A stretch of 64,000 nt of DNA from a bacterium (lineage in GTDB: Bacteria; Bacillota; Bacilli; Lactobacillales; Streptococcaceae), in contig CAJNCY010000005.1 in NCBI GenBank assembly GCA_905221375.1, forward strand, positions 1-64,000, given 5' to 3'. This document shows, piece after piece, positions 27,301 to 38,102 of this stretch. The first letter of the stretch is position 1. Each line of letters opens with the position of its first letter. A model generated the notes under the pieces. That model did not search any database and was not told the DNA's origin. It saw nothing but the letters and a program-made list of their open reading frames with translations. A program made the position numbers and the translations under genes.

Positions 27301-28250
27301 CTGTCTAGTAATAAAAATCCAAGATCTTTAGCTGCATCTTTGAGTGGAATATCGATATAGCGACCATATTTGCCTGTAGCCGTAAAGTCTGTTCCGTTAG
27401 GCCATTCGCCACTGCTTGGATTTTTCACATCTCCCCAGTACCAGAGAGATTTCTTGTCATAGTTGCCATCTGTACGGTAGTAGTTGACGCGAATAGTTCC
27501 TGCAGGTTGTGGCTCGTAAGAGAAAACCTTGTGATCTTGGTCTAACCAAGCCTCATTCATCTTTGGTGCCAGTTTTTCTACCGATTTATCGCCGGTTAGA
27601 TTTTTTCCAGCTGTATTATTGATGAGGAAGCTAATTTTTTTGGCTTGTTCTCCCTTTAATTTGACATCTAGGTAGTAGCCGTAGTCATCTTTTTTGGCAT
27701 CCTTAAAGGACAGGGCTCCGTTTGGCCAATTTTCAGAAGGTTTTTCAACATCATCCCAAGTCCATAGTCCTTGACTATCCTTGTTTTCTTCAGGAAGTTT
27801 TTTGACATGGATACGGAAGTAGTTGTCTTCGATTGGCTCTTCTGCCTTAGTTTCAGTTGTTACTGGATTCGTAGAAGTAGTTGGTTCACTTGAACGATCT
27901 TGCCCGGTTTGTGGTGCTGAATCGGCTGGGCCTGCAACAGGAGTAGTTGGCTCTGTTGCAGGTTTTTCTTCTTTTTTCTCTAGGGAAGCGTTTGCATTGT
28001 TAGGTGAAGAAAAATCGCTTTCGTTCTTGCCAGCGATGTTTGTTGCATCAGTAAGAGGTTGGGCAAGGGCAGTAGTAGTTTCACTATTACTTGCGTTAGT
28101 GGTTGGTGTATTTTCGTTGGCTGAGATAGTTGGTGTAGCCATGGCAAGTAGGACAAGGCTTGCTCCAATAAGGACAGAACCAGTTCCATTTTTGAGGGAA
28201 CGGATGCTGTAGACCATTTTTTTCTCAGTTTGAGATGGTGTTTTTCTCAT
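24348..28250 (-). CDS. spuA: Cell-wall anchored alkaline amylopullulanase
   Basis: A 1300-residue surface enzyme that cuts alpha-1,6 links of pullulan and glycogen. A YSIRK-type signal (YSIRSLKNGTGS, about 14-25) is followed by a low-complexity Thr/Pro/Glu stretch. Two CBM41 starch-binding modules lie at about 145-365, then CBM48-like and GH13 domains with DVVYNH, GFRFDMMGDHD, GEGWR and IAAHDN. A second Gln-rich linker precedes the sortase motif LPNTG (1266-1270), a membrane helix and a Lys-rich tail. The linker holds a (GQ) run coded by a short TTGACC repeat near 24727-24745 that may vary in length. Pneumococcal SpuA binds host glycogen. Confidence 0.96.
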   Translation of the reverse strand: MRKTPSQTEKKMVYSIRSLKNGTGSVLIGASLVLLAMATPTISANENTPTTNASNSETTTALAQPLTDATNIAGKNESDFSSPNNANASLEKKEEKPATEPTTPVAGPADSAPQTGQDRSSEPTTSTNPVTTETKAEEPIEDNYFRIHVKKLPEENKDSQGLWTWDDVEKPSENWPNGALSFKDAKKDDYGYYLDVKLKGEQAKKISFLINNTAGKNLTGDKSVEKLAPKMNEAWLDQDHKVFSYEPQPAGTIRVNYYRTDGNYDKKSLWYWGDVKNPSSGEWPNGTDFTATGKYGRYIDIPLKDAAKDLGFLLLDRKKQGDDVKIRKEDYKFTDLKNHSQIFLKDDDETIYTNPYYVHDIRMTGAQHVGTSSIESSFSTLVGAKKEDILKHSNITNHLGNKITITDVAIDEAGKKVTYSGDFSDTKHPYTVSYNSDQFTTKTSWRLKDETYSYDGKLGADLKEEGKQVDLTLWSPSADKVSVVVYDKNDPDKVVGTVALEKGERGTWKQTLDSTNKLGITDFTGYYYQYQIERQGKTVLALDPYAKSLAAWNSDDAKIDDAHKVAKAAFVNPAKLGPQDLTYGKIHNFKTREDAVIYEAHVRDFTSDPAIAKDLTKPFGTFEAFIEKLDYLKDLGVTHIQLLPVLSYYFVNELKNHERLSDYASSNSNYNWGYDPQNYFSLTGMYSSDPKNPEKRIAEFKNLINEIHKRGMGAILDVVYNHTAKVDIFEDLEPNYYHFMDADGTPRTSFGGGRLGTTHHMTKRLLVDSIKYLVDTYKVDGFRFDMMGDHDAASIEEAYKAARALNPNLIMLGEGWRTYAGDENMPTKAADQDWMKHTDTVAVFSDDIRNNLKSGYPNEGQPAFITGGKRDINTIFKNLIAQPTNFEADSPGDVIQYIAAHDNLTLFDIIAQSIKKDPSKAENYAEIHRRLRLGNLMVLTAQGTPFIHSGQEYGRTKQFRDPAYKTPVAEDKQPNKSHLLRDKDGNPFDYPYFIHDSYDSSDAINKFDWTKATDGKAYPENVKSRDYMKGLIALRQSTDAFRLKSLQDIKDRVHLITVPGQNGVEKEDVVIGYQITAPNGDIYAVFVNADEKAREFNLGTAFAHLRNAEVLADENQAGPVGIANPQGLEWTEKGLKLNALTATVLRVSQSRPAMKDKPEFDLSNSRQEQGQGQGQEHSTSDIPNRLNKPEHQNTDPAPQAKPDSTKPDTKVADAENKPSQATTDSQAEQPAQEAQASSVSEAVRNESVDNSNKENIPATPAKQAELPNTGTKNDNKLLFAGISLLALLGLGFLLKNKKEN

Positions 28251-28281
28251 AATGATTCTCCAATCAATAAATTTCTATATC

Positions 28282-28319
28282 AGTATAGCATGTAGTAAAA
28301 CAATATGCAAGCGTTTTCT
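28282..28319 (-). promoter_or_regulatory. spuA promoter with overlapping cre site
   Basis: On the minus strand, TTGCAT (28310-28305) and extended -10 TGC-TATACT (28287-28282) are 17 bases apart. TGCAAGCGTTTTCT (28306-28319) matches the cre consensus at all but one base and covers the -35. Glucose repression by CcpA is therefore expected, as known for alpha-glucan genes in pneumococcus. Confidence 0.8.
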
Positions 28320-28414
28320 TGAAATTAAAACAAAAGAAAATCGCAACAGGTTTTGCTACGATTTACCCAGTATTTCTTATAGGAAAAGATTTTGTCAAAA
28401 AATCGTTAATCCCC

Positions 28415-28695
28415 TTGAAAAATCTAGCTAAATAGGGTATAATATGAGTAATCATTTGTCGTAGGTTTTGTCTGAAATATTGTCCAGACAAGGCTCACAG
28501 CAGTTAAATCTTCTGAAAAAGTCAGATTTAGCTGCTCTTTTTGTGCTTTTTTTCAGGATTTTGTGTGTTTGTAACAGAGACTTAAAGATTCTGAAAATTT
28601 GTCAAGAGGACACGGTGATAGGGGTTTTACAACCATATGACGATTAGAAAGCCTGATTGACAAGGCTTGGAACTTATTTACAAAGGAGAATCATC
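28415..28695 (+). promoter_or_regulatory. rpoB promoter and structured leader with terminator-like hairpin
   Basis: TTGAAA (28415) and TATAAT (28438) are 17 bases apart, giving a leader of about 245 bases. A first hairpin TTGTCTG/CAGACAA (28468-28491) is followed by a strong hairpin AGCAGTTAAATCT/AGATTTAGCTGCT (28499-28536) and two T tracts (28538-28553). That is an intrinsic-terminator shape 140 bases before rpoB. A third small stem, AAGCCT/AGGCTT, lies near 28649-28667. The leader may attenuate rpoB-rpoC or release a short RNA. Confidence 0.7.
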
Positions 28696-31600
28696 TTGGC
28701 AGGACATGACGTTCAATACGGGAAACATCGTACCCGTCGTAGTTTTTCAAGAATCAAAGAAGTTCTTGACTTACCAAATTTGATTGAAATTCAAACTGAT
28801 TCATTCAAAGCTTTCCTAGACCACGGTCTTAAGGAAGTGTTTGAAGATGTATTGCCAATTTCAAACTTCACAGACACAATGGAGTTGGAATTTGTTGGAT
28901 ATGAAATCAAGGAACCAAAATATACGCTAGAAGAAGCTCGTATCCACGATGCTAGCTACTCAGCACCAATTTTTGTAACCTTCCGCTTGATCAATAAAGA
29001 AACAGGCGAAATCAAGACCCAAGAAGTTTTCTTTGGTGATTTCCCAATCATGACAGAAATGGGTACTTTCATCATCAATGGTGGTGAACGTATCATCGTA
29101 TCTCAGTTGGTCCGCTCACCAGGTGTTTACTTTAACGATAAAGTTGATAAAAACGGTAAAGTGGGCTACGGTTCAACTGTTATCCCTAACCGTGGAGCTT
29201 GGTTGGAACTTGAAAGCGACTCAAAAGACATCGCCTACACTCGTATCGACCGTACTCGTAAGATTCCATTTACAACCTTGGTTCGTGCGCTTGGTTTCTC
29301 AGGTGATGATGAAATCTTTGATATCTTTGGTGATAGTGAATTGGTTCGCAACACTGTTGAAAAAGATATCCACAAGAACCCAATGGACTCTCGTACCGAC
29401 GAAGCTTTGAAAGAAATTTACGAACGTCTTCGTCCAGGTGAGCCTAAGACAGCTGAAAGCTCACGTAGCTTGCTTGTAGCTCGTTTCTTTGACCCACGTC
29501 GCTATGACCTGGCAGCAGTTGGCCGTTATAAAATCAATAAAAAACTCAATGTAAAAACACGCTTGCTTAACCAAACTATTGCTGAGCCATTGGTAGACCC
29601 TGAAACAGGAGAAATCTTGGTAGAAGCTGGTACAATCATGACTCGTAGCGTGATTGAAAGCATTGAAAGCCATTTGGATGGCGACTTGAACAAGATTGTC
29701 TACATTCCAAATGATGCAGCCGTTGTGACTGAGCCAGTTGTTCTTCAAAAATTCAAGGTTGTTGCACCAACTGATCCAGATCGCGTTGTAACCATCATTG
29801 GTAATGCCAATCCAGATGACAAGGTTCGTATCGTCACTCCTGCAGATATCCTTGCTGAGATGAGCTACTTCCTCAACTTGGCTGAAGGACTTGGCCGTGT
29901 AGATGATATCGACCACCTTGGAAACCGTCGTATCCGTGCGGTTGGTGAATTGCTTGCCAACCAAGTACGTCTTGGACTTTCTCGTATGGAACGTAATGTC
30001 CGTGAACGGATGTCTGTTCAGGACAACGAAGTCTTGACACCACAACAAATTATCAATATCCGTCCGGTAACAGCTGCGGTTAAAGAATTCTTTGGTTCAT
30101 CACAGTTGTCACAGTTCATGGACCAACACAACCCGCTTTCTGAGTTGTCTCACAAACGTCGTTTGTCAGCCTTAGGACCTGGTGGTTTGACACGTGACCG
30201 TGCTGGATATGAAGTACGTGACGTGCATTACACTCACTACGGTCGTATGTGTCCAATCGAGACACCTGAAGGACCTAACATCGGTTTGATTAACAACTTG
30301 TCATCATACGGACACTTGAACAAATATGGTTTTGTTCAAACACCATACCGTAAGGTTGACCGTGAAACTGGTGTTGTTACGAACGAAATCGTTTGGTTGA
30401 CAGCCGATGAAGAAGATGAATATACTGTAGCGCAGGCTAACTCACGTCTTAACGAAGATGGAACTTTTGCTGAGAAAGTTGTCATGGGACGTCATCAAGG
30501 GGTTAACCAAGAGTATCCAGCTAATGTTGTTGACTACATGGACGTATCACCAAAACAGGTAGTTGCCGTTGCGACAGCATGTATTCCTTTCTTGGAAAAC
30601 GATGACTCCAACCGTGCCCTCATGGGAGCCAACATGCAACGTCAGGCTGTGCCATTGATCAATCCTCAGGCACCTTATGTTGGTACTGGTATGGAATACC
30701 AAGCAGCCCACGACTCTGGAGCGGCTGTGATTGCTCAGTATGATGGTAAAGTTACTTACGCAGATGCTGACAAGGTAGAAGTTCGTCGTGAAGATGGTTC
30801 ATTGGACGTTTACCACATCCAAAAATTCCGTCGTTCAAACTCAGGTACTGCCTACAACCAACGCACGCTCGTAAAAGTTGGCGATGTCGTTGAAAAAGGC
30901 GATTTCATCGCTGATGGACCTTCTATGGAAAATGGAGAAATGGCGCTTGGACAAAACCCAATCGTTGCTTACATGACTTGGGAAGGTTACAACTTCGAGG
31001 ATGCCGTTATCATGAGCGAACGCTTGGTGAAAGACGATGTCTACACATCTGTCCACCTTGAAGAATATGAATCAGAAACACGCGATACAAAGCTTGGGCC
31101 TGAAGAAATCACTCGCGAAATTCCAAACGTTGGTGAAGATGCCCTTAAAGACCTTGACGAAATGGGGATTATCCGTATCGGTGCTGAGGTTAAAGAAGGC
31201 GATATCCTTGTAGGTAAAGTAACGCCTAAGGGTGAGAAGGACCTTTCAGCTGAAGAACGTCTCTTGCACGCTATCTTCGGAGATAAATCTCGTGAAGTGC
31301 GTGATACTTCTCTTCGTGTACCACACGGTGCCGATGGTGTCGTTCGTGATGTTAAAATCTTTACACGTGCAAATGGAGATGAGTTGCAATCAGGTGTTAA
31401 TATGCTGGTTCGCGTCTACATCGCTCAAAAACGTAAGATCAAGGTCGGAGATAAGATGGCCGGACGCCACGGAAATAAAGGGGTTGTCTCTCGTATCGTT
31501 CCTGTAGAAGACATGCCTTACCTTCCAGATGGAACTCCAGTCGATATCATGTTGAACCCACTTGGGGTGCCATCACGTATGAATATCGGTCAGGTTATGG

Positions 31601-32307
31601 AGCTTCACCTTGGTATGGCGGCTCGTACTCTTGGTATTCACATCGCGACACCAGTCTTTGACGGAGCAAGTTCTGAAGACCTTTGGTCAACTGTTAAAGA
31701 AGCTGGTATGGATAGCGATGCTAAAACAATCCTTTACGATGGACGTACTGGGGAACCGTTTGATAACCGTGTTTCTGTCGGAGTCATGTACATGATCAAA
31801 CTCCACCACATGGTTGACGATAAATTGCACGCTCGTTCAGTCGGACCATACTCAACCGTTACCCAACAACCACTCGGAGGTAAAGCTCAGTTTGGTGGAC
31901 AACGTTTCGGTGAGATGGAGGTTTGGGCTCTTGAAGCCTATGGTGCCTCAAATGTCCTTCAAGAAATCTTGACTTACAAGTCTGACGATATCAACGGACG
32001 TTTGAAAGCTTATGAAGCCATTACAAAAGGAAAACCAATTCCAAAACCAGGTGTTCCAGAATCATTCCGAGTTCTTGTCAAAGAATTGCAATCTCTTGGT
32101 CTTGATATGCGTGTCCTTGACGAAGATGACCAAGAAGTGGAACTTCGCGACTTGGATGAAGGAATGGACGAAGATGTCATCCACGTAGATGACCTTGAAA
32201 AAGCCCGCGAAAAAGCAGCCCAAGAGGCTAAAGCAGCCTTTGAAGCTGAAGAAGCTGAAAAAGCAACAAAAGCGGAAGCAACAGAAGAAGCTGCTGAACA
32301 AGAATAA
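28696..32307 (+). CDS. rpoB: DNA-directed RNA polymerase beta subunit
   Basis: A 1203-residue core polymerase subunit. The start is the TTG at 28696 (first residues [11 protein letters not shown]) with AAAGGAG nine bases upstream, in place of a longer in-frame reading without a ribosome-binding site. The rifampicin region around [20 protein letters not shown] and [10 protein letters not shown] has susceptible-type Asp, His and Ser residues. The C-terminal tail is long and acidic/Ala-rich, as in other streptococci. rpoC follows after 32 bases. Confidence 0.97.
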   Translation: MAGHDVQYGKHRTRRSFSRIKEVLDLPNLIEIQTDSFKAFLDHGLKEVFEDVLPISNFTDTMELEFVGYEIKEPKYTLEEARIHDASYSAPIFVTFRLINKETGEIKTQEVFFGDFPIMTEMGTFIINGGERIIVSQLVRSPGVYFNDKVDKNGKVGYGSTVIPNRGAWLELESDSKDIAYTRIDRTRKIPFTTLVRALGFSGDDEIFDIFGDSELVRNTVEKDIHKNPMDSRTDEALKEIYERLRPGEPKTAESSRSLLVARFFDPRRYDLAAVGRYKINKKLNVKTRLLNQTIAEPLVDPETGEILVEAGTIMTRSVIESIESHLDGDLNKIVYIPNDAAVVTEPVVLQKFKVVAPTDPDRVVTIIGNANPDDKVRIVTPADILAEMSYFLNLAEGLGRVDDIDHLGNRRIRAVGELLANQVRLGLSRMERNVRERMSVQDNEVLTPQQIINIRPVTAAVKEFFGSSQLSQFMDQHNPLSELSHKRRLSALGPGGLTRDRAGYEVRDVHYTHYGRMCPIETPEGPNIGLINNLSSYGHLNKYGFVQTPYRKVDRETGVVTNEIVWLTADEEDEYTVAQANSRLNEDGTFAEKVVMGRHQGVNQEYPANVVDYMDVSPKQVVAVATACIPFLENDDSNRALMGANMQRQAVPLINPQAPYVGTGMEYQAAHDSGAAVIAQYDGKVTYADADKVEVRREDGSLDVYHIQKFRRSNSGTAYNQRTLVKVGDVVEKGDFIADGPSMENGEMALGQNPIVAYMTWEGYNFEDAVIMSERLVKDDVYTSVHLEEYESETRDTKLGPEEITREIPNVGEDALKDLDEMGIIRIGAEVKEGDILVGKVTPKGEKDLSAEERLLHAIFGDKSREVRDTSLRVPHGADGVVRDVKIFTRANGDELQSGVNMLVRVYIAQKRKIKVGDKMAGRHGNKGVVSRIVPVEDMPYLPDGTPVDIMLNPLGVPSRMNIGQVMELHLGMAARTLGIHIATPVFDGASSEDLWSTVKEAGMDSDAKTILYDGRTGEPFDNRVSVGVMYMIKLHHMVDDKLHARSVGPYSTVTQQPLGGKAQFGGQRFGEMEVWALEAYGASNVLQEILTYKSDDINGRLKAYEAITKGKPIPKPGVPESFRVLVKELQSLGLDMRVLDEDDQEVELRDLDEGMDEDVIHVDDLEKAREKAAQEAKAAFEAEEAEKATKAEATEEAAEQE

Positions 32308-32339
32308 GTAGCTCACTTAGAATAGAAAGGGAAGAAATA

Positions 32340-35300
32340 GTGGTTGATGTAAATCGTTTTAAAAGTATGCAAATCACCCTAGCTTCTCCAAGCAAAGTCC
32401 GTTCATGGTCTTATGGAGAAGTCAAAAAACCTGAAACAATCAATTACCGTACCTTGAAACCAGAACGTGAAGGACTCTTTGATGAAGTTATCTTTGGTCC
32501 TACAAAAGACTGGGAATGTGCTTGTGGTAAGTACAAACGCATTCGTTACAGAGGAATTGTTTGTGACCGTTGTGGGGTTGAAGTAACGCGTACAAAAGTT
32601 CGTCGTGAGCGTATGGGGCACATCGAGTTGAAAGCTCCTGTATCTCATATTTGGTACTTCAAGGGGATTCCAAGCCGTATGGGCTTGACCCTTGATATGA
32701 GCCCTCGTGCCCTCGAGGAAGTTATCTACTTTGCGGCTTATGTGGTGATTGATCCTAAGGATACACCACTTGAGCACAAGTCTATCATGACAGAGCGCGA
32801 ATACCGTGAGCGCTTGCGTGAATATGGTTATGGATCATTCGTTGCCAAGATGGGTGCCGAAGCTATCCAAGACCTCTTGAAACAAGTAGATCTTGAAAAA
32901 GAAATTGCTGAACTCAAAGAAGAGTTGAAAACAGCTACTGGACAAAAACGTGTCAAAGCCATCCGTCGTTTGGATGTTTTGGATGCCTTTTACAAGTCTG
33001 GAAACAAACCTGAATGGATGATTCTCAACATCCTTCCAGTTATTCCACCAGATCTTCGTCCAATGTTACAGTTGGATGGTGGCCGTTTTGCTTCATCTGA
33101 CTTGAATGACCTTTACCGCCGTGTTATCAACCGTAACAACCGTTTGGCTCGTTTGCTTGAGTTGAATGCACCAGGTATCATCGTTCAAAATGAGAAGCGT
33201 ATGCTTCAAGAAGCAGTTGACGCTTTGATTGACAACGGTCGTCGTGGTCGTCCAATTACAGGCCCTGGTAGCCGTCCGCTGAAATCATTGAGCCACATGC
33301 TGAAAGGTAAACAAGGACGCTTCCGTCAAAACTTGCTCGGTAAACGTGTTGACTTCTCAGGACGTTCCGTTATCGCCGTTGGTCCAACGCTTAAGATGTA
33401 CCAATGTGGTGTGCCACGGGAAATGGCGATCGAGCTCTTTAAACCATTCGTCATGCGTGAAATCGTTGCGCGTGATATCGTGCAAAACGTCAAAGCAGCT
33501 AAACGCTTGGTGGAACGCGGAGATGAGCGTATCTGGGATATCCTTGAAGAAGTAATCAAAGAACACCCAGTACTTTTGAACCGCGCACCGACCCTTCACC
33601 GTTTGGGTATCCAAGCCTTTGAGCCTGTCTTGATTGATGGTAAGGCCCTTCGCTTGCACCCACTTGTCTGTGAAGCCTATAATGCCGACTTTGACGGGGA
33701 CCAAATGGCCATCCACGTACCACTTTCAGAAGAAGCCCAAGCAGAAGCTCGTATCCTCATGCTTGCTGCTGAGCACATCTTGAACCCGAAAGATGGTAAA
33801 CCAGTTGTTACTCCATCACAGGATATGGTTTTGGGTAACTACTACTTGACCATGGAAGAAGCTGGTCGTGAAGGTGAAGGAATGGTCTTCAAAGACCGTG
33901 ACGAAGCTGTTATGGCTTACCGTAATGGTTATGTTCACCTCCACTCACGTGTTGGTATCGCGACAGACAGCCTCAACAAACCATGGACAGAAGAGCAAAA
34001 ACATAAGGTCTTGCTTACAACAGTTGGTAAAATCCTCTTCAACGACATCATGCCAGAGGGTCTACCATACTTGCAAGAACCAAACAATGCCAACTTGACA
34101 GAAGGCGTTCCAGCTAAATACTTCTTGCCACTTGGTGGAGATATCAAGGAAGCAATCGGCAAACTTGAACTCAACCCTCCATTCAAGAAGAAAAACCTTG
34201 GAAATATCATCGCTGAAATCTTCAAACGTTTCCGTACGACAGAAACTTCTGCCCTACTTGACCGCATGAAGAACCTCGGTTACCACCACTCAACTCTTGC
34301 GGGATTGACAGTGGGGATTGCCGATATCCCAGTCGTTGATGACAAGGCTGAAATTATTGAAGAATCACACAAACGTGTAGAACAAATCACAAAACAATTC
34401 CGTCGTGGTATGATTACAGACGACGAGCGTTACAATGCTGTTACAGCTGAATGGCGTGCTGCCCGTGAAAAACTAGAGAAACGTTTGATTGCCAACCAAG
34501 ATCCTAAGAACCCAATCGTTATGATGATGGACTCTGGAGCCCGTGGTAATATCTCAAACTTCTCACAGCTTGCCGGTATGCGTGGTCTGATGGCTGCTCC
34601 GAACGGACGTATCATGGAATTGCCAATCCTTTCAAACTTCCGCGAAGGTTTGTCAGTACTCGAAATGTTCTTCTCAACTCACGGTGCCCGTAAAGGTATG
34701 ACCGATACGGCCCTTAAGACAGCCGACTCAGGTTACTTGACTCGTCGTTTGGTTGACGTTGCCCAAGACGTTATCATCCGTGAGGACGACTGTGGAACTG
34801 ACCGTGGTCTCTTGATCCGCTCTATCGCAGAAGGAAAAGAGATGATCGAGTCACTCGAAGAGCGTCTCAATGGTCGTTACACTAAGAAAACTGTTAAACA
34901 TCCAGAAACTGGTGCAGTGATTATCGGTCCAAATGAGTTGATTACAGAAGACAAGGCGCGTGAAATTGTTAATGCTGGTGTGGAAGAAGTGACTATCCGC
35001 TCTGTATTTACATGTAACACTCGTCATGGTGTTTGCCGTCACTGTTATGGTATTAACTTGGCGACTGGTGATGCGGTTGAAGTTGGTGAAGCAGTCGGTA
35101 CAATCGCTGCCCAATCTATCGGGGAACCTGGTACACAGCTTACAATGCGTACCTTCCACACGGGTGGGGTTGCCTCAAATACCGATATCACTCAGGGTCT
35201 TCCTCGTGTCCAAGAAATCTTTGAAGCCCGTAATCCTAAAGGGGAAGCGGTTATCACAGAGGTTAAAGGACAAGTTACTGCTATCGAAGAAGATGCATCA

Positions 35301-36017
35301 ACTCGTACTAAGAAAGTCTTTGTTAAGGGTGAAACTGGTGAAGGTGAGTACGTCGTTCCATTTACCGCTCGTATGCGTGTTGAAGTTGGGGACCAAGTAG
35401 CGCGTGGTGCTGCTCTTACGGAAGGTTCTATCCAACCAAAACGTCTCCTTGCAGTTCGCGATGTCTTGTCAGTTGAAACTTACCTTCTCGGTGAAGTACA
35501 AAAAGTTTACCGTAGCCAAGGGGTAGAAATCGGTGACAAACACATCGAGGTAATGGTTCGTCAAATGATCCGTAAAGTCCGTGTCATGGATCCAGGTGAC
35601 ACAGATCTTCTCATGGGTACCCTCATGGATATCAATGACTTTACAGATGCTAACAAAGATGTCCTTATTGCAGGTGGAGTTCCAGCGACAGGTCGCCCAG
35701 TTCTTATGGGAATTACCAAAGCCTCACTTGAAACCAACAGTTTCTTGTCAGCGGCTTCCTTCCAGGAAACAACTCGTGTCCTTACAGATGCAGCCATCCG
35801 TGGTAAGAAAGACCATCTCCTTGGACTTAAAGAAAATGTTATCATCGGTAAAATCATCCCAGCAGGTACTGGTATGGCACGTTACCGTAACCTTGAACCA
35901 CATGCTATCAACGAAGAAGAATACCTTAATCCTCCAGTAGAGGAAGAAGAAAATGAAGAAACAACAGAAGTAGTTGTGGATACTGCCGTTGAAACTGTGG
36001 AAGAAACAGTAGAATAA
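32340..36017 (+). CDS. rpoC: DNA-directed RNA polymerase beta' subunit
   Basis: A 1225-residue catalytic subunit. Four N-terminal cysteines ([13 protein letters not shown] and CDRC) bind zinc, [10 protein letters not shown] holds the three aspartates for the active-site magnesium, and the second zinc site lies around [11 protein letters not shown]. The start is GTG at 32340, within GGGAAGAAATA, giving MVDVNRF as in related species. The C terminus is a run of Glu, Val and Thr. It ends the operon before a strong terminator. Confidence 0.97.
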   Translation: MVDVNRFKSMQITLASPSKVRSWSYGEVKKPETINYRTLKPEREGLFDEVIFGPTKDWECACGKYKRIRYRGIVCDRCGVEVTRTKVRRERMGHIELKAPVSHIWYFKGIPSRMGLTLDMSPRALEEVIYFAAYVVIDPKDTPLEHKSIMTEREYRERLREYGYGSFVAKMGAEAIQDLLKQVDLEKEIAELKEELKTATGQKRVKAIRRLDVLDAFYKSGNKPEWMILNILPVIPPDLRPMLQLDGGRFASSDLNDLYRRVINRNNRLARLLELNAPGIIVQNEKRMLQEAVDALIDNGRRGRPITGPGSRPLKSLSHMLKGKQGRFRQNLLGKRVDFSGRSVIAVGPTLKMYQCGVPREMAIELFKPFVMREIVARDIVQNVKAAKRLVERGDERIWDILEEVIKEHPVLLNRAPTLHRLGIQAFEPVLIDGKALRLHPLVCEAYNADFDGDQMAIHVPLSEEAQAEARILMLAAEHILNPKDGKPVVTPSQDMVLGNYYLTMEEAGREGEGMVFKDRDEAVMAYRNGYVHLHSRVGIATDSLNKPWTEEQKHKVLLTTVGKILFNDIMPEGLPYLQEPNNANLTEGVPAKYFLPLGGDIKEAIGKLELNPPFKKKNLGNIIAEIFKRFRTTETSALLDRMKNLGYHHSTLAGLTVGIADIPVVDDKAEIIEESHKRVEQITKQFRRGMITDDERYNAVTAEWRAAREKLEKRLIANQDPKNPIVMMMDSGARGNISNFSQLAGMRGLMAAPNGRIMELPILSNFREGLSVLEMFFSTHGARKGMTDTALKTADSGYLTRRLVDVAQDVIIREDDCGTDRGLLIRSIAEGKEMIESLEERLNGRYTKKTVKHPETGAVIIGPNELITEDKAREIVNAGVEEVTIRSVFTCNTRHGVCRHCYGINLATGDAVEVGEAVGTIAAQSIGEPGTQLTMRTFHTGGVASNTDITQGLPRVQEIFEARNPKGEAVITEVKGQVTAIEEDASTRTKKVFVKGETGEGEYVVPFTARMRVEVGDQVARGAALTEGSIQPKRLLAVRDVLSVETYLLGEVQKVYRSQGVEIGDKHIEVMVRQMIRKVRVMDPGDTDLLMGTLMDINDFTDANKDVLIAGGVPATGRPVLMGITKASLETNSFLSAASFQETTRVLTDAAIRGKKDHLLGLKENVIIGKIIPAGTGMARYRNLEPHAINEEEYLNPPVEEEENEETTEVVVDTAVETVEETVE

Positions 36018-36058
36018 AAGAGAATGAGAGAGCCTTCGGGTTCTCTTTCTCTTTTCTG
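36018..36058 (+). terminator. rpoC terminator
   Basis: AGAGAATGAGAGAGCC pairs with GGTTCTCTTTCTCTTTTCT around a TTCG tetraloop with slight irregularities. Confidence 0.8.
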
Positions 36059-36086
36059 AAAACTTTCTCTATTTTTCCATGAAATG

Positions 36087-36095
36087 TGGTAAAAT
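36087..36095 (+). promoter_or_regulatory. ndk promoter
   Basis: Extended -10 TGG-TAAAAT, about 31 bases before the ATG at 36126, with AAAGGAG as ribosome-binding site. Confidence 0.55.
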
Positions 36096-36125
36096 AAAAG
36101 AAAGAAGCTGACAAAGGAGACGGGT

Positions 36126-36539
36126 ATGGAACAAACATTCTTTATCATTAAACCAGATGGTGTAAAAAGAGGACTAGTGGGTGAAGTGTTGAAACGGATC
36201 GAACAACGTGGATTTACAATCGAAAAATTAGAGTTGCGTTCACAAGTTTCAGAAGTGTTGATTGACCAGCACTATCAGGACTTGGTTGGCCAAAGTTTTT
36301 ACCCACCGATTCGTGAATTCATGACTTCAGGACCGGTTCTTGTGGGTATCATTTCTGGTCCTAAAGTAATCGAAACTTGGCGGACCATGATGGGGGCAAC
36401 TCGTCCAGAAGAAGCTTTACCAGGAACTATTCGAGGTGATTTTGCAAAAGCTGCTGGAGAAAATCAGGTTATCCAAAATGTTGTACATGGTTCAGATTCA
36501 GAAGAGTCAGCTAAGCGAGAAATAGCACTTTGGTTTTAA
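36126..36539 (+). CDS. ndk: Nucleoside diphosphate kinase
   Basis: A 137-residue enzyme that transfers the gamma phosphate of ATP to nucleoside diphosphates by a phosphohistidine. The catalytic histidine is in NVVHGSDS (about H121). The N terminus [18 protein letters not shown] and the [16 protein letters not shown] segment are standard for the family, and length is normal. It stands alone after rpoC. Confidence 0.95.
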   Translation: MEQTFFIIKPDGVKRGLVGEVLKRIEQRGFTIEKLELRSQVSEVLIDQHYQDLVGQSFYPPIREFMTSGPVLVGIISGPKVIETWRTMMGATRPEEALPGTIRGDFAKAAGENQVIQNVVHGSDSEESAKREIALWF

Positions 36540-36607
36540 GAGTTGATTGACTAAATAGATTGGTTAAAAGCTCATTTGAATAGAAAGTATAGTCAATTAG
36601 TTTAAGA

Positions 36608-36658
36608 TATGACGCATGATATCAAACTTTTTAGTTTTTGATATGGTGCGTTTTTTGA
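36608..36658 (+). terminator. Terminator after ndk
   Basis: ACGCATGATATCAAA pairs imperfectly with TTTGATATGGTGCGT, followed by six T. It is about 70 bases after the ndk stop. Confidence 0.65.
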
Positions 36659-36669
36659 TTAAGTGACTA

Positions 36670-36822
36670 TTAGTTCGTCTCGCTCCGTTAGGTGCGAGAC
36701 AAAAAAACACCCGCTATGCGGGTGCGCGTCGAAGGCTATACCAAAAAAAACTCCAAACGCGATACAATAAAGGTGTTCAAGCCAATTGTAAAGCGAAAGG
36801 AGAAAAATATGGCACAAAAGGT
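36670..36822 (+). mobile_element. Remnant of the left part of an IS200/IS605-like element
   Basis: Two compact hairpins (GTCTCGC...GCGAGAC at 36677-36699, CACCCGCTATGCGGGTG at 36708-36724) precede AAAGGAG and ATGGCACAAAAGG. From memory this resembles the leader and first codons of streptococcal IS200-type transposases (MAQK...). The reading frame leaves homology after about four codons and stops at codon 14, so no transposase remains. TATAGTCAATT flanks the scar in inverted orientation (near 36591 and 36843). Family assignment is from recall of the type and needs a database match. Confidence 0.5.
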
Positions 36823-36850
36823 TCTTTTGTCCTATTCTTGTTTCAATTGA

Positions 36851-37327
36851 CTATATTTCTATACTTTTTCTTCCTTTCTCTGTGAGAATCGCAAGTTTTT
36901 CCCACTTTTTCTCAATACTGAAACAACATCTTTGCAGAACTTCAATAATTTCTTTTTGTGTTAAATCATTATTTAACTAAATCTTTGGAGGCAATACGTT
37001 TTCAAAGCTACTTTTTTATCATAGGTTTTGAGCCTTCAACACAGATCACTAAGCCAAAAATGCTCTAAATTTTTGAAATTCTAACAAATTCCACTCAACT
37101 TTATCATCATCTTTGACTTTCACAATATATTCCTCAAAATAACATGGAATAAAGATAGTTTTCTTTTGAAACGGTTGTAGGAGGAAAATCTCTCCTACAC
37201 TATTATTGATTCTGAGAGAAAATTGCAAAATATCATCTACCAAACTTTCAATTATTAAGATTTTTTACAGTTTATCTGAATTAGAATCGCAAGGCTTCTC
37301 AATAATATAATTGTCGAATTTTTTCAA
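36851..37327 (-). pseudogene. Multiply interrupted pseudogene of unknown function
   Basis: One minus-strand frame of 159 codons from a TTG at 37327, with an AGAGGAAG site, to a TAG at 36851 encodes protein-like sequence but has several internal stops. It begins with KKFDNYIIEKPCDSNSDKL then TAA. A 71-codon open stretch containing DDILQFSLRINNSVGEIF follows, then TAG, TGA, further stops, and KEIIEVLQRCCFSIEKKWEK. All pieces are in the same frame, so the damage is nonsense mutation, not frameshift. The product is not recognised. It ends at the edge of the IS scar. Confidence 0.6.
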
Positions 37328-37468
37328 TCTAACTTCCTCTCCACTATTTCTTCCTTTATCAAGAAAAAGTTACCTCAATATTAATAAAGTACAATTCTAA
37401 ATTAACTCCAATTATTGATTCCTGATAATATTTCAGTAACTCATCGTGCAATTAAAAACAAGGATTTT

Positions 37469-38101
37469 TTATTTCAGACGATCCATCGTGAACACTTCAT
37501 CAGCCATCTCCCAAATTGCCGGATTATGTGTTGCGATAATGATTAGCCTATTATCATCTCGAAGAGATAGCAAAATCTCCATAATCAACTGAGAGGTTGC
37601 TGGGTCTATTGAAGCTGTTGGCTCATCTGCCAGAATAAGGGGTGGATTCTTTAAGATAACTTTTGCCAAGGCAATCCGTTGCGATTCTCCGCCCGATAAC
37701 TCAAAGATGCGCTTATCTAGGTCAAGATAAGCCAGGCCGACCTGTTCTAAAGCCTGCTTTTGCCTCAACCGCTGTTCCGACCGACTCAACTTTTGACCAA
37801 TGAGACCTAGCTTAAGGTTTTCTTCAATACTTTGGTTTTCAATTAAGCCAAAGTTCTGGAAGAGGTAGCCCAATTCGTGACGGAAAAAATCACTCGATTT
37901 ATAATTGGCCAAGTCTTTACCTCGGTAAAAAATCGTCCCATCATAAGATTCTAATTTCCCAATCATGTTCATCAAGGTTGTTTTTCCGCTACCACTTGAA
38001 CCAATTAAGGCATAGACTTTTCCAGTCTCAAATGTCATTGAAAGATTCGAAAATAACTCTCGTTCTCCAAAAGATTTACTCACCTGTTTAAGTTCAATCA
38101 T
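37469..38101 (-). CDS. ABC transporter ATP-binding protein (bacteriocin-export type)
   Basis: A 210-residue ATPase with Walker A GSSGSGKTT (near 34-42), signature LSGGESQRIALAK, Walker B LILADEPTASID and the switch ATHNPAI. It resembles the MacB/LolD-like ATPases paired with DUF1430 membrane proteins in lactococcin-972-type loci. The gene starts two bases after the broken membrane gene. Since that partner is interrupted, the ATPase may no longer have a working transporter. Confidence 0.82.
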   Translation of the reverse strand: MIELKQVSKSFGERELFSNLSMTFETGKVYALIGSSGSGKTTLMNMIGKLESYDGTIFYRGKDLANYKSSDFFRHELGYLFQNFGLIENQSIEENLKLGLIGQKLSRSEQRLRQKQALEQVGLAYLDLDKRIFELSGGESQRIALAKVILKNPPLILADEPTASIDPATSQLIMEILLSLRDDNRLIIIATHNPAIWEMADEVFTMDRLK

Positions 38102-38102
38102 A

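Noticed and set aside
36809..36850. A 13-codon ORF starting MAQK after a good ribosome-binding site
   Set aside because: It is the truncated start of the IS200-like transposase, not a gene.
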